DNA of 64,000 nt from Burkholderiales bacterium RIFCSPLOWO2_12_FULL_65_40 (GCA_001770955.1 MESL01000002.1:98529-162528), one strand, 5' to 3'; counted from the first letter of the stretch, positions 1-9,776 are shown. Notes: a model not told the origin generated them from the letters alone. Made by a program: numbers and translations.

Positions 1-519
1 ACCAAGATGGGCATCCATGAGTGGAGCTACGACAACGACGTTTCCAACGACCACCGCTTCAAGGTGCCCTGGGCCCGGGCCGAGGTGGCCCTGGCCAGCA
101 TCCGGGTCGAGGTCGAACTCGGCTTCGACGCCGCCACCGCCTTCAAGGAGGCCAGCCGCTGCCTGAACTGCGATGTGCAAACGGTGTTCAACCGCACCAC
201 CTGCATCGAGTGCGACGCCTGCGCCGACATCTGCCCCATGGACAGCATCACCTTCACGAGCAACGGCGACGAAGCCGACCTGCGTACCCGGCTCAGGGCG
301 CCAGCGCACAACCTGGCGCAGGACCTGCTGGTGTCGGCGCCGCTCAAGACCGGGCGCGTGATGGTTAAGGACGAGGACGTCTGCCTGCACTGCGGTCTGT
401 GCGCCGAACGCTGCCCCACCGGCGCCTGGGACATGCAGAAGTTCCGGCTCGACACCCCGCAGGCCGGGCCACTGTGCCGTGATGCCAACGCAACCCGACG
501 CACGCTGGAGGCCGCATGA
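1..519 (+). CDS. 4Fe-4S dicluster protein, probably the C-terminal part of a GltD-like/FAD oxidoreductase partnered with the 2-oxoacid oxidoreductase (5' end outside window)
   Basis: Cys motifs CIECDACADICP and CLHCGLCAERCP; open reading frame continues to the window edge; stop overlaps start of the downstream alpha subunit. Confidence 0.75.
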   Translation, partial: TKMGIHEWSYDNDVSNDHRFKVPWARAEVALASIRVEVELGFDAATAFKEASRCLNCDVQTVFNRTTCIECDACADICPMDSITFTSNGDEADLRTRLRAPAHNLAQDLLVSAPLKTGRVMVKDEDVCLHCGLCAERCPTGAWDMQKFRLDTPQAGPLCRDANATRRTLEAA

Positions 520-2348
520 AGCGCATCGAAGCCCTCAACGACTTTGTCATCAAGTTCGCCAACGTCAACGGCTCGGGCTCGGCCTCGGCCAATGAACTGT
601 TCGCCAAGGCCATCCTGCGCATGGGCGTGCCGGTGAGCCCGCGCAACATCTTCCCGAGCAACATCCAGGGCATGCCCACCTGGTACGAAGCCCGGGTGTG
701 CGAGCAGGGCTACCTGGGGCGGCGCGGCGGCGTGGACATGATGGTGGCCATGAACCCGCAGACCTGGGATGCCGACGTGGCCGAGATTGCACCGGGCGGA
801 TACCTCTTCTACGACAGTACGCGCCCGATCCCGGCAGCGAAGTTCCGCACCGACATCGAGGTCATCGGCATGCCGCTGACCGAGATCAGCAACAACACCT
901 ATTCCGAGCCCCGCCAGCGCCAGCTGTTCAAGAACATCATCTACGTGGGCGCGCTGTCGGTCTTGCTCGACGTGGAGGCTGAGGTTTTCGAGAAGCTCTT
1001 TGCCGAGCAGTACCGGGGCAAGGAGATGTTGCTCGACTCCAACGTGCGCGCACTGCACCTGGGGCGCGATTACGCCCACCAGCACCTGCAGGCACCGCTG
1101 GGCATTCGTGTGCGGCGCGCCGACCAGGTGGGTGACCGCATCTTCACCGACGGCAACAGCGCCGCAGCGCTGGGCTGCGTGTACGGCGGCGCCACTGTTG
1201 CGGCCTGGTATCCGATCACACCGTCGTCCTCGGTACCCGAAGCGTTCCAGAAATACTGCGACAAATACCGCGTGGACCCTGCCACCGGACGCAGCAGCGT
1301 CGCCATCGTGCAGGCCGAGGACGAGCTGGCCTCCATCGGCATGGTGGTGGGTGCCGGCTGGAACGGTGCACGCGCTTTCACGGCCACTTCGGGGCCGGGC
1401 ATCTCGCTGATGACAGAGTTCATCGGCCTGGCCTACTTCGCCGAGATCCCGGTCACCATCATCAACGTGCAGCGCGGCGGGCCGTCCACGGGCATGCCCA
1501 CGCGCACGCAGCAATCCGACCTGTTCAGTTGCGCCTATGCCTCGCACGGTGACACCAAGCACGTGCTGTTGTTTCCGGAAGACCCGCACGAATGCTTCGA
1601 GCACGCCGCCGCCGCACTCGACCTGGCGGACCGGCTGCAGACGCCCATCTTCGTGATGACCGACCTGGACATCGGCATGAACCAGCGTCTGTGCAAACCC
1701 TTTGCCTGGGACGACGCGCGCCAGTACGACCGGGGCAAGGTCATGACCGCCGAAGAACTGGAGGCCGGCAAGGATTTCGGCCGCTACAAGGACGTGGACG
1801 GCGACGGCATTCCCTGGCGCACCTATCCTGGCACGCACCCCACGAAGGGAAGCTTTTTCACGCGCGGCACCACGCGCGACCCCTACGCACGCTACTCCGA
1901 GCGCGGGCCGGACTACATCTACAACATGGAGCGCCTGCTGCGCAAGTTCCGCACTGCGGCCGACCTGGTGCCCCAGCCGGTGCTGCGCGGCGCAGCACGC
2001 CCCACGCCGCATGGCGTGATCTACTTCGGCTCCACCAGCCCGGCCATGCAGGAGGCGCTGGACGTTCTGACGGCTGCAGGCACCGATATCGATGCGATGC
2101 GCCTGCGCGCCTTCCCCTTCCCAGACGCAGTGGACCGCTTCATCGCAACGCACGAACAGGTTTTCGTCGTCGAGCAAAACCGCGATGCCCAGATGCACGC
2201 CATGCTGGTCAACGAACTCGGCATGGACCCTGCACGTCTCGTGAAGGTGCTGCACTACGACGGCACCCCCATCACGGCCCGCTTCATCACCCAGGCGATC
2301 CAGAACCACCTGCATGGCGACCAGGCGTCGCTCAAGGAGGCCGCATGA
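516..2348 (+). CDS. 2-oxoacid:acceptor oxidoreductase, fused gamma-alpha subunit
   Basis: 610 aa ORF; N-terminal gamma-like domain then TPP-dependent alpha domain (YPITPSSSVPE, ATSGPGISLMTEF, RGGPSTGMPT); ATGA overlaps with both neighbours. Confidence 0.88.
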   Translation: MKRIEALNDFVIKFANVNGSGSASANELFAKAILRMGVPVSPRNIFPSNIQGMPTWYEARVCEQGYLGRRGGVDMMVAMNPQTWDADVAEIAPGGYLFYDSTRPIPAAKFRTDIEVIGMPLTEISNNTYSEPRQRQLFKNIIYVGALSVLLDVEAEVFEKLFAEQYRGKEMLLDSNVRALHLGRDYAHQHLQAPLGIRVRRADQVGDRIFTDGNSAAALGCVYGGATVAAWYPITPSSSVPEAFQKYCDKYRVDPATGRSSVAIVQAEDELASIGMVVGAGWNGARAFTATSGPGISLMTEFIGLAYFAEIPVTIINVQRGGPSTGMPTRTQQSDLFSCAYASHGDTKHVLLFPEDPHECFEHAAAALDLADRLQTPIFVMTDLDIGMNQRLCKPFAWDDARQYDRGKVMTAEELEAGKDFGRYKDVDGDGIPWRTYPGTHPTKGSFFTRGTTRDPYARYSERGPDYIYNMERLLRKFRTAADLVPQPVLRGAARPTPHGVIYFGSTSPAMQEALDVLTAAGTDIDAMRLRAFPFPDAVDRFIATHEQVFVVEQNRDAQMHAMLVNELGMDPARLVKVLHYDGTPITARFITQAIQNHLHGDQASLKEAA

Positions 2349-3400
2349 CCTACCTGACCAAGCCCCGTCTGCACCACCCCTCGCTGACCCGAAACAAGGT
2401 GGGGTACACGCGCCGCGACTACGAAGGGCGTATTTCCACCCTGTGCGCAGGCTGCGGGCACGACTCCATTTCGGCCGCAATCATCCAGGCCTGCTGGGAG
2501 CTCGACATCGAGCCGCACCGCGTGGCCAAGCTCTCGGGCATCGGCTGCAGCTCCAAGACACCGGACTACTTTCTCGGTGCCTCGCACGGCTTCAACACCG
2601 TGCACGGGCGCATGCCCTCGGTGCTGACCGGCGCCAACCTGGCCAACCGCGACCTGCTCTACCTGGGCGTATCCGGCGACGGCGATTCGGCCTCGATCGG
2701 CCTCGGCCAGTTCGCCAATGCCATGCGCCGGGGCGTGCGCATGGCCTACATCGTCGAGAACAACGGTGTCTACGGTCTCACCAAGGGCCAGTTCTCCGCC
2801 ACGGCAGACCGGGGTTCGCGCAGCAAGAAAGGCGTGACCAACAACGACAGCCCGGTGGACCTCGTCGGCCTGGCGCTGCAACTGGGTGCGACCTACGTGG
2901 CGCGCAGCTTCTCGGGCGACAAGGAGCAGCTCGTGCCACTCATCAAGGGCGCTCTGGGCCACGGCGGCGCGGCGTTCATCGACGTCATCAGCCCCTGCGT
3001 GACCTTCAACAACCACGCAGGCAGTACCAAGAGCTATGACTACGTGCGCCAGCACAACGAAGCCGTGAGCCGCATCGACTTCATGCCGCTGCACAGCGAG
3101 ATCACCGCGCAGTACGCCCCCGGCGAAGTGATTGACGTGCAGCAGCACGACGGCAGCACACTGCGCCTGCGCAAGCTCCACGAAGACTATGACCCCACCG
3201 ACCGCTATGCCGCGCTGAGCTACATGAACGCCCACCATGCGCGCGGCGAGGTGGTGACCGGACTGCTCTACCTCGACCCCGTGGCCACCGACCTGCACCT
3301 CTCGCTCAACACCAGCGACACACCGCTCAACGCCCTCGGCGTTGCGCAGCTATGCCCAGGCGCCAAGGCCCTGGAAAAAATCAACGCATCGCTGCGCTGA
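2345..3400 (+). CDS. 2-oxoacid:ferredoxin oxidoreductase beta subunit
   Basis: CAGCGHDSI, GIGCSSKTPDYF and GDGDSASIGLGQFANA TPP-binding motifs; start placed at ATG 2345 inside ORF 1592..3400. Confidence 0.88.
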   Translation: MTYLTKPRLHHPSLTRNKVGYTRRDYEGRISTLCAGCGHDSISAAIIQACWELDIEPHRVAKLSGIGCSSKTPDYFLGASHGFNTVHGRMPSVLTGANLANRDLLYLGVSGDGDSASIGLGQFANAMRRGVRMAYIVENNGVYGLTKGQFSATADRGSRSKKGVTNNDSPVDLVGLALQLGATYVARSFSGDKEQLVPLIKGALGHGGAAFIDVISPCVTFNNHAGSTKSYDYVRQHNEAVSRIDFMPLHSEITAQYAPGEVIDVQQHDGSTLRLRKLHEDYDPTDRYAALSYMNAHHARGEVVTGLLYLDPVATDLHLSLNTSDTPLNALGVAQLCPGAKALEKINASLR

Positions 3401-3433
3401 GCCTGATAGCCCATTTGCACGAGGAGCCCCTTC

Positions 3434-3874
3434 ATGGCTGAACGCACCGTTTTCCAGTCACTCTCCCAGCGCCATGTGGTCAGTCTGGGCCCCCAGGCCA
3501 GCGTCTGGGAGGCCGCCTGCGTGATGACCCGGGCCAACTGCGGCAGCGTGCTCATCCTGGACACGTCGGGCCAGCTCCTGGGCATCCTGACCGAGCGTGA
3601 CCTGATGACGCGCGTGCTGGCCAAGGCACTCAATCCACAAACAACCCAGACGTCCGAGGTGATGACCCCCAACCCGCACTGCGTGGAGCCCCACATGAAG
3701 GTGTCGGAGGCAGTCCTCATCATGATCGAGCGCGGCTTCCGGCATCTGCCCATCGTCACCTCGGCGAACAAGATCCTCGGTGTGTTTTCGGTACGCGACG
3801 CCCTGCCGCGTGAAATCGGAGATGCCGTGAGCCTGGCGGAATTCAACGACCAGGTGAACGACGCCCTTGGCTGA
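3434..3874 (+). CDS. tandem CBS domain protein
   Basis: Two CBS repeats (GSVLILDTSGQLLGILTERDLM; RHLPIVTSANKILGVFSVRDAL). Confidence 0.85.
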   Translation: MAERTVFQSLSQRHVVSLGPQASVWEAACVMTRANCGSVLILDTSGQLLGILTERDLMTRVLAKALNPQTTQTSEVMTPNPHCVEPHMKVSEAVLIMIERGFRHLPIVTSANKILGVFSVRDALPREIGDAVSLAEFNDQVNDALG

Positions 3875-4009
3875 AGCGCCCCCGGACGCCCTGACCGGGT
3901 GCCCGCTTTCCTTTTGTTTCATATGACGACAGACAATCCGTGCGCCCTCCGATCTGGGATACTGGCCCCCCTGTACCCGGACGAACCGGCATGAAGATGA
4001 GGCAGCACC

Positions 4010-4591
4010 ATGAGTATCTTTGACCGGCTGTGGGGCGGTGGGCGCAAGACAGCCCCCCAGCCTCCAGCGACCACCCCCGCAGCACTCAGTGTGGAAGGCC
4101 CTGAGTCATCGGGCACCGTGGAGCGCCGCCATCGCCCGCGCAAAGACGCCCGCAAAGGCATCAAGGCACTGATCATTGACGATTCGCCCACTGTGATTGC
4201 CGCCCTGCGCAAGGTTTTGCGCTCTGCAGGCTACAACACCAGCGAAGCCCTGAGCGCCGAGCAAGGTCTGGCCCTGATTGAACAGGATCCGCCCGATCTG
4301 GTGTTTCTCGACATCATTCTGCCCGGCATGAACGGCTTCAATGCGCTTCGGCTGATCCGCAAGAATCCGGCGAGCCAGCACATTCCGGTGATCATGATCA
4401 GCGGCAATGAGCACGCGACCGAACAGTTTTACGCCAACCGGATTGGCGCTGACGATTTCATGAAAAAACCGTTTTCGCGTTTCGAAATATTCGCCCGGAT
4501 CGAGAACCTGCTCGACTCCGGCATGATGCCGCGCCGCAAGCTCACGAGCGAGTCCGGGCCCCTGACCCAACCAGCCCCCCTCACTCCTTAG
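4010..4591 (+). CDS. response regulator (single receiver domain, PilG/PilH-like)
   Basis: ALIIDDSPTV, DLVFLDIILPGMNG, MISGNE, MKKPFSRFE receiver signatures. Confidence 0.85.
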   Translation: MSIFDRLWGGGRKTAPQPPATTPAALSVEGPESSGTVERRHRPRKDARKGIKALIIDDSPTVIAALRKVLRSAGYNTSEALSAEQGLALIEQDPPDLVFLDIILPGMNGFNALRLIRKNPASQHIPVIMISGNEHATEQFYANRIGADDFMKKPFSRFEIFARIENLLDSGMMPRRKLTSESGPLTQPAPLTP

Positions 4592-4790
4592 GGATGACCT
4601 GTATAACCCTCGCGTGTCGGTGGTAGTGCGGATCGGGACGGGCCACAAGGCGTCTTTTTGCAGCCGATAGCCCCTTTATGGGCAAGAAAAGCAACGCAGC
4701 GGATCGCCCGAGGCCGCGCTGCCACAAACCGCAGGGAGTTATGCAGGCCATCCCTAGAAGGCTGTGGGGTAGCCCCCGACACGGCTCGGA

Positions 4791-5003
4791 TCAGCCCGCG
4801 TTTTTCAGGATGGTGAAAATCTGGTCCTTGAGGTGCAGCTTTTCCTTTTTCAGCGTCTCGATTTCCTCGTGCGTTCCGGGCGAGATGCTGGCCTCCATGT
4901 TCTTGATTTTCTGATCCAGTTCGTTGTGCTGGTCGAACAGACGCAGGAAATGGCGGTCGGAGGTTTTGAGTTGGGTGATCAGGTCGCGAAATTCAGGAAA
5001 CAT
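4791..5003 (-). CDS. YdcH family (DUF465) small protein
   Basis: 70 aa MFPEFRDLITQLKTSDRHFLRLFDQHNELDQKIKNMEAS...LKKEKLHLKDQIFTIL; start chosen inside ORF 4791..5138. Confidence 0.85.
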   Translation of the reverse strand: MFPEFRDLITQLKTSDRHFLRLFDQHNELDQKIKNMEASISPGTHEEIETLKKEKLHLKDQIFTILKNAG

Positions 5004-5151
5004 GCGGGCTACTCCGAAGGAAGAAATGACACGGAGCGCAAAGGTCACGCACCCGTGACGACACTTTACTCCGCTGCCCTGCCCCGCAGCGCCAAAGACC
5101 CCGTCCTGCAGTCGGCACGGATGGGCATGGCCACCCAAGCACCCCCCCTCG

Positions 5152-5676
5152 TCAGGGCAGCCATCGCTTCAACGCCGCTTCCTCGGGTACTCCGATGCTG
5201 CGCTGGATCCCTCCGTCACGCCCGAGCAAAACGATGTAGGGCGTGACATTCGGCCATTTCGGGTCCACGCTCTGGCGAATGGCCGATTCGAAGCCCTCGA
5301 AGGTGTAGAGCCGGGTGGCCCCGACGTAATGGCTTGCATGCTCCAGAGCCGCTTTGCCCTGCACATCCATCAGCACCACCACCAGTTCCACGGGCCGGCG
5401 TGCCTGCATGACAAAGGCCATCACCTTTTCAAAAGCATCCGGACAGCTGGGGCAATACGTGGTCGTGAAAATATAGGCCGCCGGACGGGGGCCCTTCTCC
5501 ACGAGCCGCGCCCAGGTCGTCTCGTCGAAACGCAGGACGGAATTGAGCGTAACACGGTTCTTCCTGCCCGATTGCGCCATCAGCGGGGTTGCCCATGCCG
5601 ACAGCACCATGGCTGCCGAAGCCACCATCACGGTGCGCCGCCCGAGGAGCTGCACCGGTTTAAAACGTGATTTCAT
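5152..5676 (-). CDS. thioredoxin-like secreted protein (TlpA/Trx fold) with CPSC motif
   Basis: Signal peptide, YIFTTTYCPSCPDAFEKV active-site-like motif; last gene of the DUF2946/TonB operon. Confidence 0.7.
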   Translation of the reverse strand: MKSRFKPVQLLGRRTVMVASAAMVLSAWATPLMAQSGRKNRVTLNSVLRFDETTWARLVEKGPRPAAYIFTTTYCPSCPDAFEKVMAFVMQARRPVELVVVLMDVQGKAALEHASHYVGATRLYTFEGFESAIRQSVDPKWPNVTPYIVLLGRDGGIQRSIGVPEEAALKRWLP

Positions 5677-6943
5677 ACACCTTCACCTCTACTGCATTGC
5701 GCCACACCACCACCATGCGCAGACCGTTCTGCACCAGGCGCGGAAAATCATTATGGCCTTCCGTCTGGCCCAGCACCTGCTCCCGGAACGTCTGCCCGCC
5801 GTCCTCGGACAGCCAAGCCTTGAGCGTGCTGAGCTTTCCATCGGTACTGCGCCAGACCACCGCCACCCGCTGTCCGTGCGCTGCGACATCGGCATGCTCT
5901 GCGCGTTCATCCGGGATCTGCCGCACCGTATCGGCCCGGGGGGTGCCATCGGGCTCCAGCCTGGCATAGCGTACCGCCGCCACATTCTCGCCCCCTTGCG
6001 GGCGAATGCCGAACCAGACGGCATGAAAACCCTCCTGCGCCGCTGCCAGACCCGGGCCGTGGTGGGGGCAGGCATCCACGCGCCACTCATCGTATGTCGC
6101 CCGCACGATGGGGGCCGTGGTGTCGCCCCGCAGCACGGCAAACGCGTGATCGCGCACATTGGGCGCAAACACATGCCGCCACATGGCCCGCATCACACCA
6201 TCGGCACCCAGCCCCAGGGCAATGCGGCAGCACTCGCAGGAGTGGTCAGCCACCTTGATGTCCGGGCCGAAGGTTGCCCCCCCATCGGTGGAGGTGTTGC
6301 GGTAGATGGCAGCCCCCCGGTAGGTGGATTTTTGGCCCACCCGGGGCGCCAGCTCCTGGTCCCGCTTGTCGATCCAGACCGTGTGCAGGACGCCCTGGCG
6401 ATCAAAAGCCACCGACTCGAAACGGTGGGTGATGACCTGGCGGTCGGCGTGCACGGTGAACGGTGGCGCAAACGTCTTGCCGGCATCCACCGAGCGCAGC
6501 ATGCGCACATGGCCGGTGAAGGGCTTGGACAGCACCTGTGTGTAGGCGATCAGCACCGTGCCCCGAGGCCCGAACAGCAGTTTCGGCCGGTTCTCGCCAT
6601 CGGCGGAGATCACATCGTCCGCCGTGTCCAGCAGGCGCGGTGCACTCCATGGAGTGGTGCCCTTGCCGGCGGGCATGGGCGCCGTCTGAAGATACAGGCG
6701 CCCCTGTGCATTCAGGGCGACCAGCCACAAAGTACCGTCCGGCGCCACTGCGGCACCCACGCCGAGTTGCGGGCGGGGTGCGCGCACGGCAGGCCTGGCC
6801 GCCGCCGGGGCCGGGGCCGCGGACATCGTTGCCGGTGGCGCGGCGGGCACAGGCTGTGCCACGCCGGCGCCGCACCACACCAGCAGCGCGGCGCCCAGCG
6901 CCAACACGCTGCGTGCGCGGAAGTTGATCGAGGGAAACGACAT
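5660..6943 (-). CDS. secreted Asp-box (sialidase-like beta-propeller) protein with DHSCECC and ACPHHGP motifs
   Basis: Signal peptide; Asp-box repeats SVDAGKTFAPPF, STDGGATFGPDI, SEDGGQTFREQV; conserved-looking CxCC and CPHH motifs. Confidence 0.75.
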   Translation of the reverse strand: MSFPSINFRARSVLALGAALLVWCGAGVAQPVPAAPPATMSAAPAPAAARPAVRAPRPQLGVGAAVAPDGTLWLVALNAQGRLYLQTAPMPAGKGTTPWSAPRLLDTADDVISADGENRPKLLFGPRGTVLIAYTQVLSKPFTGHVRMLRSVDAGKTFAPPFTVHADRQVITHRFESVAFDRQGVLHTVWIDKRDQELAPRVGQKSTYRGAAIYRNTSTDGGATFGPDIKVADHSCECCRIALGLGADGVMRAMWRHVFAPNVRDHAFAVLRGDTTAPIVRATYDEWRVDACPHHGPGLAAAQEGFHAVWFGIRPQGGENVAAVRYARLEPDGTPRADTVRQIPDERAEHADVAAHGQRVAVVWRSTDGKLSTLKAWLSEDGGQTFREQVLGQTEGHNDFPRLVQNGLRMVVVWRNAVEVKVYEITF

Positions 6944-6987
6944 AGGGCTCCTTTACATCCGGTTCGGCACGGGTGCCGCACGGGGTT

Positions 6988-9309
6988 TCACTTCATGCTG
7001 TAGCGCAATTCGGTCTGCACGGAGCGCTGGGGCAGGGTGTGCGCCTGCCAGGACTTCTGGTTGGTGACATTGTTGACGCCCAGAGCCCATTCCCAATGCG
7101 GAGCAAACTTCCAGACGGCCTTGAGGTCGAGCTGGTTCACACGCGAGACACCCCCATAGGTATCGGGATTGCTGTCGATGTTCAGTTCGGTGTTGTACGC
7201 CGGGCCGCTCCAGCGCCAGGCCGCACCGAACAGCCACTGGGCGTTGGGCCGGTAGCTGGCCTGCACGGCATACCGCTGCCTCGGGATGCGCAGCCACTGC
7301 TTGCCCACCTGCGCCGGGTTGGCCGCATTGGCCTTGACCACGGCGTCGGTCCAGGTGGCGCTGCCGCCCATATCGAGTCCCCGGACACCGACATCACGGG
7401 CCTGCCAGACCATTTCGATCCCCTGGGTCAGCACGCGGTCGACATTGCTCACGCGGGTCACCGAGGGCGTGACGGTGCTGTCGGTCTGGCGCAGGATGGT
7501 GTCTTTCACGTCATCACGGAAGTAGCTCGTGCGCAGCCAGTGCTCGCCCCAGAATTTCTCGGCGGCCAGTTCGAACGAGCGCGACACTTCGGGGCGCAGG
7601 TTCGGGTCGCTGGTGGTGATGTTGCTGCCGGTCTTGGTTCCGTTGAACAATTCGTCCACATTGGGGAAACGCACGCCACGCCCCCAGCTGGCACGCAGCA
7701 GCAGATCGTCGGCCGCCGTCCAGGCCAGAGACAGCTTGGGACTGGTGGCGTGCAGGGTGCGCCGGGCGAACCCCACCTGGGCCACCGGTGGGCCGGCAAA
7801 ATACTGCGCGCCGTTGTAGGCCTCGAAGCTTTCAAAGCGCACCCCCGAGGTCAACACCCAATCGGGCGTGATCTTCCAGGCGTCCTGGCCATAGAGCGCA
7901 GTGATGGTGGTGGTTCCGGCGTAGCTCTGGTTCAGCGTGGTTTCAGTATGGCGCCAGTCGCTGGCGTTGTTCACCACATTGTCCAGCTGGTACTGGTTGC
8001 GGTGCAGGCCGAACACCAGGGCATGGCGGCCACCTCCCCAGTCCCCGGCGGTCGGGGTGTAGGTCGATTGCAGCTCCATCGTGTTCCAGCCGGTGCCGTC
8101 GCGCCGCGTGACGGTGCCCGCCCCCCCCAGGTTGGCCAGCGGCGGCGGCGCACCGGCCTCGCGCAGCGCATCCTTGAGCATCTGGTACTGGGTGAGCATC
8201 GCCGACGCATTCCAGCCGGTAGCGTTGCGCGTCTTCCAGGTGGCTCCCAGCTGGCGGTGCAGTTCGTCACGCTGGCTCGGAGCAAAGGCGCTGGCGCCCA
8301 GGTTGAAGCGGTTGACGCCATCGTTGACCACGCCGCTCCAGACCGGCTGGCCTGCTGCATCACGCAGATAGGTCATGGTGCGCACGGTGCTGTTGCTGCG
8401 CCAGACGGAGATGCGGCCCTCGATCTCCTGGATGGCCGAGATGTCGTAACCCAGCCGCAGATTGAGGGTGTCCTGCCGGCTGCGGTCGATTCCCGTGGGG
8501 CCGAAGATCGCGCGCTCGCGGCCCTGCGGGTCGCGGTCATACTGGAGGCCCGTGACCCGCACCCCGGAGGTGGGTGCGGCAAAGGCTCCGGCCGTCGCGC
8601 CACGCACGGCATTGGCATACCCCATGGCGTGGCCCGCGCTGTCCTGGTGCTGCACGCCCAGCACGTACCACAGCCCAGAGTCCAGCCGCGAGGCCATGCG
8701 CGCCGACAACTGCCTGCTGCCATAGCCCTCGCTCGTGCCGTATTCGTCAAAACTCTGGTGGTTGTATTTGACGCTGGCCGAGGCCTCGAACCCCTTGGGC
8801 TTGCGCTCGGTCACGACCATGGTGGTGCCGATGGAGTTGCCCGGATAGATAGCAGAATACGGGCCATACAGGGCATCGACCCGCTCGATGGCCTCGACAT
8901 TGATCATGTTCCAGCGCGGCGCATCGAAACGGCCCAGGAAGTTCGAGATCAGGTAGCCATCCAGATACACCAGCGCGCGGCCCGGCTGCAGGGTGCCAAA
9001 GCTGCGTCCGCCCACGTTGGCATTGCGGTCGCCCAGGTAGCGCTTGCGGACGGTGGTGCTGGGCAGCAAGGCTGCAGCGTCCTCGGGATTGAAAATATTC
9101 TGCTCTTCCAGATCGCGTGCGGTCTTGCTGGCGGTGCTGTTGGGCAGGTGGGGATCGAGCTGCGAGCGTGTCTCGGTCACGCTGATGGTTTGCAGCTGGG
9201 ACTCGGTGGCGACGCCCTGGGCCAGAACGACAGCAGGCATCAGGGCCAGAGCGGCCGACAAGGGGCGCAGACGCGAGGCCGCGCCCGACAAATAACGGTG
9301 GTTTTGCAC
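6988..9309 (-). CDS. TonB-dependent outer membrane receptor (GTG start at 9309)
   Basis: 773 aa; plug domain (ALVYLDGYLISNFLGRFDAPRWNMINVEAIERVDALYGPYSAIYPGNSIGTTMVVTERKP); C-terminal aromatic-poor strand ending RYSMK; GGAG SD upstream of GTG. Confidence 0.9.
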   Translation of the reverse strand: MQNHRYLSGAASRLRPLSAALALMPAVVLAQGVATESQLQTISVTETRSQLDPHLPNSTASKTARDLEEQNIFNPEDAAALLPSTTVRKRYLGDRNANVGGRSFGTLQPGRALVYLDGYLISNFLGRFDAPRWNMINVEAIERVDALYGPYSAIYPGNSIGTTMVVTERKPKGFEASASVKYNHQSFDEYGTSEGYGSRQLSARMASRLDSGLWYVLGVQHQDSAGHAMGYANAVRGATAGAFAAPTSGVRVTGLQYDRDPQGRERAIFGPTGIDRSRQDTLNLRLGYDISAIQEIEGRISVWRSNSTVRTMTYLRDAAGQPVWSGVVNDGVNRFNLGASAFAPSQRDELHRQLGATWKTRNATGWNASAMLTQYQMLKDALREAGAPPPLANLGGAGTVTRRDGTGWNTMELQSTYTPTAGDWGGGRHALVFGLHRNQYQLDNVVNNASDWRHTETTLNQSYAGTTTITALYGQDAWKITPDWVLTSGVRFESFEAYNGAQYFAGPPVAQVGFARRTLHATSPKLSLAWTAADDLLLRASWGRGVRFPNVDELFNGTKTGSNITTSDPNLRPEVSRSFELAAEKFWGEHWLRTSYFRDDVKDTILRQTDSTVTPSVTRVSNVDRVLTQGIEMVWQARDVGVRGLDMGGSATWTDAVVKANAANPAQVGKQWLRIPRQRYAVQASYRPNAQWLFGAAWRWSGPAYNTELNIDSNPDTYGGVSRVNQLDLKAVWKFAPHWEWALGVNNVTNQKSWQAHTLPQRSVQTELRYSMK

Positions 9310-9324
9310 AACAACTCCATAAGC

Positions 9325-9382
9325 ATTAAATCGGCATCAAACGCTTATGATCAAAGCGCCAGATGCTACAAAATCAATAGCT
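9325..9382 (+). repeat. interspersed palindromic repeat (family A), copy 1
   Basis: ATTAAATCGGCATCAAACGCTTATGATCAAAGCGCCAGATGCTACAAAATCAATAGCT. Confidence 0.8.
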
Positions 9383-9776
9383 CATGAACCGCAGGTGGCC
9401 CCCGGGGCCGGGGTGCCAGTGCGGCGATCGCAGGCCGGGCCACAGGCGCACGCCCCACGGGCACCGGATGCCGATCGGGCGCCCACCGAAAAACGTCCGC
9501 ATCGGCCCGCACCGGGGCGGCGGGGGCATTGGCCAGCAGGCACCAGAGACATTCCGCCATCGGCACCCCGGTGCCCGTCTCCGTGTCCTGCGCTGCCGTG
9601 CCATGCGCATCCACCCAGGCCATGCCGGTGCTGGTGCACACCTCCAAGGCACCGGAAGTGCCTCCCTCCATCGCACGCGACACCACCGGCGTGACGGCAC
9701 CGAACACGGCCAGCAGCAAGGCCAGCCAGATCCATCGGGCGTTGCGCAGCACAGCGAGGGGGGTTTGCAAAGGCAT
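9366..9776 (-). CDS. DUF2946 family small protein, candidate copper-responsive uORF heading the TonB receptor operon
   Basis: TM segment, VCTSTGMAWVDAHG and ECLWC (CxxC) pattern of DUF2946; C-terminal PRPRGPPAVHELLIL; 56 nt upstream of the receptor start. Start at 9776 preferred over 9803. Confidence 0.75.
   Translation of the reverse strand: MPLQTPLAVLRNARWIWLALLLAVFGAVTPVVSRAMEGGTSGALEVCTSTGMAWVDAHGTAAQDTETGTGVPMAECLWCLLANAPAAPVRADADVFRWAPDRHPVPVGRAPVARPAIAALAPRPRGPPAVHELLIL

Noticed and set aside
27-2480. 817 aa minus-strand ORF opposite the oxidoreductase genes
   Set aside because: Low-complexity antisense translation; the plus-strand genes have clear cofactor motifs.
4592-4790. Small RNA gene in the gap before the YdcH gene
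   Set aside because: No match recognised to 6S, SRP RNA, tmRNA or RNase P; no convincing promoter plus terminator.
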